Source: Acidimicrobiia bacterium (GTDB taxonomy: Bacteria; Actinomycetota; Acidimicrobiia; Spongiisociales; JAHEDJ01). Taken from it: a DNA stretch of 6,358 nt. Position numbers and translations under genes: made by a program. The first letter of the stretch is position 1; the number at the start of each line of letters is the position of its first letter. The notes under the pieces are model-generated. The model saw nothing but the letters and a program-made list of their open reading frames with translations, ran no database searches and had not been told where the DNA came from. The stretch lies in NCBI GenBank assembly GCA_030598025.1, contig JAUVQS010000090.1, positions 1 through 6,358 of the forward strand. Reading direction: 5' to 3'. This document shows, piece by piece, positions 1 to 5,500 of the stretch.

Positions 1-969
1 ATGGATCTGCGCGGCAGGCGTCAGGTGATAATCGCCGGCAATGTCCTGCATGTGCTGGTGCTGGCCCTGTACCTGACGGTGACGGCGTTGGGACCCTGGG
101 TATACATCGTCCGCATTCTCCACGGACTGGCGTCGGCCATGTTGTTCACGTCGCTCTTCACCTATGCCGCAGACGTCGTCCCGGCATCACGTCGCACCCA
201 GGGAATCGCCATTTTCGGCATCTCGGGCCTCATGCCGATCGGCCTTGGCGGGTTGCTCGGCGACTTCATCCTCTCGATCGGCGACTTCACCACCCTGTTC
301 ATCACCGCAATGGGCCTGGCCGTCGCCGCGTTGCTGCTGGCCCTGCCACTGAGAAACATAACGACCGGTCACTCGGGCGAAGATCGACGAGGGTTCTGGG
401 AGTCGCTCGGACAACGGGATCTTCTTCCCCTGTGGCTGGCGGCCCTCGTCTTCTCACTTGCGCTTGCCACGTTCTTCACGTTCCTGAAGACCTTCGTCAC
501 CGAGACGGGCATCGGCTCGGTCGGCCTGTTCTTCGCCGTGTACACCGGCGCTGCCGTCGGATTGCGGATCATCGCCGCCGACCTGCCCGACCGGCTCGGA
601 CAGAAGCGAGTGATGCTCCCCGCCTTCGGGATGATGGCAGCCGGCTTCGTCGTATTGAGCACCGCCACCGACGCGACCGACATCGCGATCGCCGGCTTCC
701 TGAGCGGCGTCGGGCACGGCTACGTGTTCCCGATCATGTTTGGGATGGTGGTCACCCGGGCACGACCGTCCGAGCGAGGCTCGGCATCAGCGATCTTCAC
801 CGCGGTCTTCGACGTCGGGACGCTGGTTGGCGGGCCCATGTTCGGCTTGGCGATTCGCCTCGGTGATTATCAAGCCATGTGGTTGCTGGCCGCCGGGCTC
901 GTGGTGGTCGGAGCGACGGTCTTCGCGGTTTGGGATCATCAAGTCGAGAACGAGGCGCTCACCGTCTAG
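1..969 (+). CDS. MFS transporter, C-terminal 10 helices (5' end outside the window)
   Basis: This is a secondary transporter of the major facilitator superfamily, acting in the cytoplasmic membrane; the substrate cannot be read from the sequence. The visible 322 residues begin in the loop between helices 2 and 3 with the motif-A remnant DLRGRR (residues 2-7). A second motif-A-like loop, DLPDRLGQKR, lies at 194-203 between helices 8 and 9. Hydrophobic segments fall near residues 8-30, 33-58, 66-92, 97-117, 141-166, 171-192, 201-222, 227-250, 260-287 and 290-312, giving ten helices with a polar central loop at about 118-140. MFS proteins usually have 12 helices and about 400 residues, so helices 1-2 (some 60-70 residues) should lie upstream. 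The methionine at base 1 is therefore most likely internal. Helix 4 carries the usual R-x-x-H-G pattern followed by a D-x-x-P-x-x-R-R exit (58-65), as in drug-efflux-type and sugar-efflux-type members. The stop is TAG at 967-969, 41 bases before the next start. Confidence 0.9.
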   Translation: MDLRGRRQVIIAGNVLHVLVLALYLTVTALGPWVYIVRILHGLASAMLFTSLFTYAADVVPASRRTQGIAIFGISGLMPIGLGGLLGDFILSIGDFTTLFITAMGLAVAALLLALPLRNITTGHSGEDRRGFWESLGQRDLLPLWLAALVFSLALATFFTFLKTFVTETGIGSVGLFFAVYTGAAVGLRIIAADLPDRLGQKRVMLPAFGMMAAGFVVLSTATDATDIAIAGFLSGVGHGYVFPIMFGMVVTRARPSERGSASAIFTAVFDVGTLVGGPMFGLAIRLGDYQAMWLLAAGLVVVGATVFAVWDHQVENEALTV

Positions 970-1010
970 CGCGGTGCCGGGCGACACCAACGTTCGATAG
1001 GCTCGAAGCC

Positions 1011-1499
1011 ATGAGAGAACAATCCTCAGAGGCGTTGGATGCCGTCCGGCTCATCAACGCGAGCAGGTGGGCGGCATTGGGGACGACGGGCGACCGCGGA
1101 CCGCTCGCCTCGATGGTTTCGTATGCGCCGGAACCCGGATTGACAGGGCTTCTGGTGTTTCTCAGTCGTCTGGCCCGTCACACCCGGAATCTCGAAGCCG
1201 AACCGAGCGGGTCGCTGGCCATCTCAGTACCGGATCGGCCCGAGGTCGTCGATCCGCAGACACTCCCGAGAGTGAGCGTGCAAGGATCGGTTGAGTCAAT
1301 CGAGAGGAACGATCCGGCCTTTCCCGGCGCGTGGCAGGTCTACGCGGAGCGTTTCCCTGCGGCAACGCCCCGCCTCCAGCTCGGAGACTTCACACTGTTC
1401 CGCCTCGCCATCGAGGAAGCCCGTTACGTTGGGGGCTTCGGATCAGCGAGAACCATCAGAGGCGACGCCTTGCGAGCTGCGGCCCTCGAACTCGACTGA
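1011..1499 (+). CDS. HugZ-like pyridoxamine 5'-phosphate oxidase family protein (FMN-binding split barrel)
   Basis: This 162-residue protein of the FMN-binding split-barrel (PNPOx-like) fold most resembles the HugZ-type branch, whose members bind flavin or haem; the actual substrate is unknown. The N-terminal strand region WAALGTTGDRGPLASMVSY (residues 20-38) matches the usual 'ALGT...G.P..S.V.Y' opening. LSRLARHTRNL (51-61) corresponds to the conserved 'LS.LA.HT.NL' cofactor-binding stretch. PRVSVQG (86-92) is the barrel strand that reads R-V-x-x-x-G in relatives. DFTLFRL (126-132) followed by ARYVGGFG (137-144) is the C-terminal signature. The DUF2470 domain that follows the barrel in many HugZ proteins is absent. 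I chose ATG 1011 because homology starts just after it; the same frame stays open upstream to 879, but that extension overlaps the transporter and looks non-homologous. No strong Shine-Dalgarno is present. The gene lies between the transporter and msrB and may be co-transcribed with them. Family is fairly sure, function is not. Confidence 0.82.
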   Translation: MREQSSEALDAVRLINASRWAALGTTGDRGPLASMVSYAPEPGLTGLLVFLSRLARHTRNLEAEPSGSLAISVPDRPEVVDPQTLPRVSVQGSVESIERNDPAFPGAWQVYAERFPAATPRLQLGDFTLFRLAIEEARYVGGFGSARTIRGDALRAAALELD

Positions 1500-1515
1500 G
1501 GCAACTATCACTCAA

Positions 1516-1529
1516 TACGTTGTACGTTG
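1516..1529. repeat. Tandem 7-bp direct repeat upstream of msrB
   Basis: The heptamer TACGTTG occurs twice in immediate succession, at 1516-1522 and 1523-1529, in the 56-base gap before msrB. Each copy begins with TACGTT, which fits a loose TANNNT -10 pattern. The pair could therefore be part of a promoter, an operator of two half sites, or a chance slippage duplication. There is no convincing -35 partner. Confidence 0.5.
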
Positions 1530-1546
1530 GGCAGAGCGCCGATGAT

Positions 1547-1550
1547 GGAG
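1547..1550 (+). promoter_or_regulatory. Shine-Dalgarno for msrB
   Basis: GGAG lies five bases ahead of ATG 1556. It decides the msrB start, since the reading frame is open much further upstream, to an ATG at 1331 inside the preceding gene. Confidence 0.75.
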
Positions 1551-1555
1551 ACTCT

Positions 1556-1957
1556 ATGACCGACACACCGTTTCCCAGACTGACCGATGAGCAGTGGCGA
1601 GAGCGCCTGACACCCGAGCAGTTCGAAGTCACACGTCGGGCCGCCACCGAACCACCCTTCACGGGCGAATACTGGAACACGAAGGAGCCCGGCGTCTACC
1701 GCTGCGTCGCATGCGAAGCGGAGCTGTTCCGCTCCGACAGCAAGTTCGACTCCGGAAGCGGATGGCCCAGTTTCTACGCAGCGGTGGACGACGGAAAGAT
1801 CGTGACGAAGGAGGACCGTGGCCACGGCATGGTTCGCACGGAGATCACCTGCGCCACCTGCGAGAGCCACCTCGGCCATCTCTTCGACGACGGCCCCAAC
1901 CCGACCGGGCTTCGCTACTGCGTCAATTCCGCGGCTCTGAAACTGGATCAAGATTGA
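1556..1957 (+). CDS. msrB: Peptide-methionine (R)-S-oxide reductase MsrB
   Basis: This cytoplasmic repair enzyme reduces the R epimer of methionine sulfoxide in proteins back to methionine, normally with thioredoxin as reductant. The 133 residues cover the complete SelR/MsrB domain. The N-terminal region has LTPEQFEVTRRAATEPPFTG (residues 18-37), the usual approach to the domain. The structural zinc site is CVAC (C50, C53) and CATC (C99, C102). The substrate pocket has SGSGWPSF (66-73), and HLGHLFDDGP (105-114) precedes the catalytic cysteine C122 in RYCVNS. These five are the only cysteines, so there is no obvious extra resolving cysteine. Length is typical for a single-domain MsrB, and no MsrA domain is fused or adjacent. 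The start is ATG 1556, supported by GGAG five bases upstream. It follows the split-barrel gene by 56 bases and precedes the cyclic-nucleotide gene by 68, so it could share a transcript with both. Confidence 0.97.
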   Translation: MTDTPFPRLTDEQWRERLTPEQFEVTRRAATEPPFTGEYWNTKEPGVYRCVACEAELFRSDSKFDSGSGWPSFYAAVDDGKIVTKEDRGHGMVRTEITCATCESHLGHLFDDGPNPTGLRYCVNSAALKLDQD

Positions 1958-1986
1958 TTCGACCCGACCTCCGCGTGACCTCGACA

Positions 1987-1994
1987 TATACACT
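1987..1994 (+). promoter_or_regulatory. Possible -10 element before the cyclic-nucleotide-binding gene
   Basis: An AT-rich patch in the 68-base gap after msrB contains TATACA (1987-1992) overlapping TACACT (1989-1994), both acceptable -10 hexamers. No good -35 box is seen at 16-19 bases upstream, so this is weak. It would give the cyclic-nucleotide gene its own transcript start about 30 bases before its ATG. Confidence 0.22.
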
Positions 1995-2010
1995 GATCAC
2001 CAGACTCTGA

Positions 2011-2016
2011 GGGGAG
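2011..2016 (+). promoter_or_regulatory. Shine-Dalgarno for the cyclic-nucleotide-binding protein
   Basis: GGGGAG ends nine bases before ATG 2026 and is the strongest ribosome binding site in the window. It favours this start over the in-frame methionine at codon 13 (base 2062). Confidence 0.7.
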
Positions 2017-2025
2017 AACTGCATC

Positions 2026-2460
2026 ATGACCCTGCTGCGCCGTCGATCGGACCGGATCGACATGCTCAAGCGAATACCTCTGTTTTCGACTTTGAGCCAG
2101 AAGGATCTCAACGAGGTGGCGAAGCGAGCCGACGAGGTCGCCGTCGCCAAGGGCTCGGTGATCGGCGAACAGGGTGAACGAGGCAGCCAGTGTTTCATCA
2201 TCTTGGAGGGCGCCGTCGCAGTTCGCCGGAACAACCGCAAAATCTCGCTCCACAGGCGAGGGGAAGTACTCGGCGAGATGTCGTTGCTCGATGGCAAGCC
2301 ACGCAGCGCTTCGCTGCGCGTCGCGGAGGACGCGGTGCTCCTGGTGATAACCCGTCAGGATTTCCACTACCTGGTTGATCACTTGCCGGGACTCGATCGC
2401 AAGCTGCTCGTCAGCCTGTCGGAGCGGTTGCGACGCATGGACAAGGCGCTCGACCACTAG
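2026..2460 (+). CDS. Stand-alone cyclic-nucleotide-binding domain protein
   Basis: This 144-residue protein is essentially a single cyclic-nucleotide-binding domain of the CRP/PKA-regulatory type. It probably works in the cytoplasm as a cAMP or cGMP sensor. After a basic start comes LKRIPLFSTLSQKDLNEVA (residues 14-32), the classical N-terminal helix of the domain. Next are the beta-roll with IGEQGERGSQCFIILEGAV (46-64) and the phosphate-binding cassette GEMSLLDGKPRSAS (83-96). In the cassette the key E84 and R93 are present, matching the Glu and Arg that in CRP hold the ribose and cyclic phosphate, so ligand binding looks possible. The C-terminal helix 121-144 (LDRKLLVSLSERLRRMDKAL) resembles the dimerisation helix but ends there. 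No helix-turn-helix, kinase, channel or cyclase domain follows, so the output is unknown and probably needs a protein partner. A terminator-like hairpin follows its TAG stop. The domain assignment is firm; the ligand and role are open. Confidence 0.93.
   Translation: MTLLRRRSDRIDMLKRIPLFSTLSQKDLNEVAKRADEVAVAKGSVIGEQGERGSQCFIILEGAVAVRRNNRKISLHRRGEVLGEMSLLDGKPRSASLRVAEDAVLLVITRQDFHYLVDHLPGLDRKLLVSLSERLRRMDKALDH
2302..2318. repeat. Perfect 7-bp inverted repeat inside the cyclic-nucleotide-binding gene
   Basis: CGCAGCG (2302-2308) and CGCTGCG (2312-2318) are perfect complements around the three-base loop CTT. The hairpin lies on the codons for the Arg-Ser-Ala-Ser-Leu part of the phosphate-binding cassette. 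It may simply reflect GC-rich codon choice. Confidence 0.45.
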
Positions 2461-2463
2461 GAG

Positions 2464-2484
2464 AAGCCGGCGCGGGCCGCTTTT
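2464..2484 (+). terminator. Weak intrinsic-terminator-like hairpin after the cyclic-nucleotide gene
   Basis: Three bases after the TAG stop, AAGC (2464-2467) pairs with GCTT (2479-2482). With C2468 bulged, GGC (2469-2471) pairs with GCC (2476-2478) around the loop GCGG. A run of four T (2481-2484) closes the 3' side. The T run is short and two of its bases are in the stem, so termination may be partial. If it works, it separates hrpA from the upstream genes. Confidence 0.42.
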
Positions 2485-2500
2485 CATTGGCCGCAACCCT

Positions 2501-2511
2501 CCCGAATCGGG
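2501..2511. promoter_or_regulatory. Short dyad upstream of hrpA
   Basis: CCCGA-A-TCGGG is a perfect 5-bp dyad around one central base, 19 bases before the hrpA start. A one-base loop is too tight for an RNA hairpin, so if it is functional a protein-binding site is more likely. In GC-rich DNA such dyads also arise by chance. Confidence 0.2.
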
Positions 2512-2530
2512 CATCATGGCGTAGTCACCC

Positions 2531-5500
2531 ATGTCCGAATCACTCCAAGACCTGCGCGCCCGCCTCTCCGGGCTGATGCCAAACGATCGGCACCTGCTGC
2601 GCCGCCGTATTGACGGCGCCGCGCGGATCACGACACCTTCTCGCCGACGGCAAGTGGTTGCATCTCTATCGTCCGACGTCACAGCCGCGGAAGATCGATA
2701 CGAGAGACGCAAGGCAGCTGCGCCGGACATCCTTGCCTATCCCGCCGAACTGCCCATCACCGACCACCGTGAGGAACTGCTCGACACGATCCGGCACCAC
2801 CAGGTGGTCATCGTGGCCGGCGAGACCGGATCCGGGAAGAGCACGCAGATACCCAAACTCTGTCTCGAACTTGGACGGGGCATCAACGGGTACATCGGCC
2901 ACACCCAACCCCGACGCATCGCCGCGAGATCGATAGCCGATCGAGTCGCCGAAGAGATCGGAACTGTGGTCGGCGGAACGGTTGGCTATGCCGTTCGATT
3001 CTCAGACAAAGTCGGAGAGAACACCCTCGTGAAGGTGATGACAGATGGACTGCTGCTCGCCGAGACCCATCGAGATCGTCGACTCCGGGCCTACGACACG
3101 ATCATCATCGACGAGGCCCACGAGCGGAGCCTCAACATCGATTTCCTGCTCGGATTTCTCAAGGCGTTGCTGCCGAAGCGCCCCGACCTGAAACTGATCA
3201 TCACCTCGGCAACGATCGACACCGAGCGGTTCTCTCAGCACTTCGACGACGCGCCCATCGTGGAGGTGTCCGGCAGGAGCCATCCGGTGGAAGTCCGCTA
3301 TCGGCCGCTGGACGACCCCGACCTTCCCGAACCCCGTGATCAGCCTCAGGGCATCTGCGACGCGGTCGAGGAGCTATTCGCGGACGACCCGGGCGACGTC
3401 CTGGTGTACTGCTCCGGCGAACGTGAAATCCGCGACGCGGCTCGCGCCCTCGCCGACCTGCGCCTGCCGCATACGGAAGTCCTGCCGCTCTACGCACGTC
3501 TCTCAGCCTCAGAGCAGCAACGGGTTTTTCGCCAGCACACCGGCCAGAGGATCGTGCTCGCCACCAATGTTGCCGAGACGTCCCTAACGGTGCCCGGAAT
3601 CCGCTATGTGATTGATCCGGGTACGGCCCGCATCTCCCGATACAGCCGTCGGACAAAGGTCCAGCGACTGCCCATCGAGCCGATCTCTCGGGCCTCGGCA
3701 AATCAACGAGCGGGCCGCTGTGGCCGGCTCGGACCGGGCATCTGCATTCGTTTGTACGGCGACGATGACTATGACGCTCGTCCCGAGTTCACCGAACCGG
3801 AGATCCAGCGGACGAACCTGGCATCGGTGATTCTGCAGATGGCCGCTCTCGGCCTGGGCGACATCGAATCGTTCCCATTCCTCGACCCACCCGACCGACG
3901 CACAATCCGGGACGGGATCTTACTCCTCGAAGAGCTGGGAGCCGTCGACCCCACGAAGGACGGGACGGGCAAGTGGCTGACCAGGTTGGGGCGCCAACTC
4001 GCCAAACTTCCGGTGGATCTTCGCCTGGCTCGAATGATCATCGCCGCCGGTAACAACGACTGCCTACGGGAGGTTTTGATCATTGCTTCGGGGCTGGCGA
4101 TCCACGATCCCCGTGAACGACCGGTTGAGAAGCAGCAGCAAGCAGATCAACTCCACGCCCGTTTCGCAGATCCAAACTCCGACTTCTTGAGCCGGCTGCA
4201 CCTGTGGGAGTACCTCCATGGTGAACGCCGTGCTCGCACGTCGAACCAGTTCCGCCGTATGTGCCGTGACGAGTACCTCAACTACCGCCGGGTGCGGGAG
4301 TGGCAGGACGTCCACGCGCAGCTGCGGGAGGTGGCCGGTGAGCTCGGCTTGACCAGAAACCCGGAACCGGCCGAGCCCGCGGCCATCCATCGCGCCCTGC
4401 TCGCCGGACTGCTGTCCCATGTCGGGTCGAAGGACCCGGATAGCTTTGAATACCGCGGGGCGCGCGGGTCCCGGTTCGCCATCAACCCCGGCTCGGCCCT
4501 CTTCAAACGAGCTCCAGAATGGGTCATGGCGGCCGAGTTGGTCGAGACCAGCCGCCTCTGGGCGCGAGTGGTCGCCACCGTCGAACCTGAGTGGATCGAG
4601 GAGGTCGGCTCACATCTGGTCAAGCGTTCGCACTCCGATCCGTGGTGGAAGGCTGAACGCGGTGCGGCGCTGGCACACGAAACGGTGACAATCTACGGAC
4701 TGCCACTGCTGACGACCCGCCCCGTTCTATACGGAAGGGTCGACCCGGCGGTTGCCCGCGAACTGTTCATCCTCAACGCGCTGGTTGCAGGTGACTGGGA
4801 GAGCGACCATGCCTTCGTCATCCACAACCGGGAGAAGGTCCAGGAAGTCCTGGGCCTCGAGGCTCGATCCCGGCGGACCGATCTCCTCGTCGATGACCGC
4901 ACTGTGTATGAGTTCTTCGACGCACGCATCCCGAGCGATATCACTTCGACACGGCACTTCGATGCCTGGTGGAAGAAGCAGAAGCACGAGGCGCCGCGGC
5001 TTCTCGACCTCTCGGTAGCCGATTTGATCGACCCGGAGGCCGATGCAATCAACGATGAGGCCTACCCGGAGGAGTGGCATCACGGAGATCTGGTGATCCC
5101 TCTCGGATATGAGTTTGATGTCGACAGCCCCACAGACGGAGTCTCGGTGGTGGTTCCGGTGTCGAATCTGGAGCGCCTCGATCCCTCGGTCTTCGAGTGG
5201 CATGTTCCCGGGCTGCGGGAGGAGTTGGTCGTTGCGCTGATCCGATCGCTCCCTAAACGACTGCGCAAAATGTTGGCTCCCATCCCCGAGACCGCCCGAG
5301 CGCTGCTCTCGAACGACATCCCGGCCGGGGTTGGTCTCACATCGTTCCTACGCCGTGAGCTGGGCCGGATCATCGGGGAACCGCTGCCGGCGGATGCCTT
5401 TGAGTTGGATCTGTTGCCCTCCCACCTGCGTCCCAGGTTCCAGGTGGTCGCCGACGACGGTTTGGTTCTTGCCGAAGGCCGGGACCTGGCGGCGCTCAAG

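Noticed and set aside
1..3. ATG at the very first base as a true start of the transporter
   Set aside because: It stands directly before the DLRGRR loop motif that normally follows helix 2, and only ten of twelve helices remain, so it is almost certainly an internal methionine.
993..1007. Inverted repeat TTCGA...TCGAA just before the split-barrel gene
   Set aside because: Only five base pairs around a five-base spacer, with no T run and no matching copies elsewhere in the window; too weak to call a regulatory site.
879..1010. N-terminal extension of the split-barrel protein to an upstream ATG
   Set aside because: The added 44 residues are Arg/Gly-rich, overlap the transporter gene by about 90 bases and match nothing in the family; ATG 1011 starts just before the conserved part.
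1331..1555. Longer MsrB beginning inside the preceding gene
   Set aside because: The extra residues are out-of-frame translation of the split-barrel gene, and a GGAG sits correctly before ATG 1556.
1975..2000. GTGA...TCAC pair upstream of the cyclic-nucleotide gene as a CRP-type site
   Set aside because: The half sites are 18 bases apart, whereas CRP-type operators need about six bases between TGTGA and TCACA.
1948..2730. Long minus-strand reading frame opposite the cyclic-nucleotide gene and the hrpA start
   Set aside because: Its protein has no recognisable domain and it lies against two well-supported plus-strand genes; long antisense frames are expected in GC-rich coding DNA.
3201..3701. 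Minus-strand frame within hrpA
   Set aside because: It is an Arg/Pro/Gly-rich shadow of the conserved helicase core with no family resemblance.
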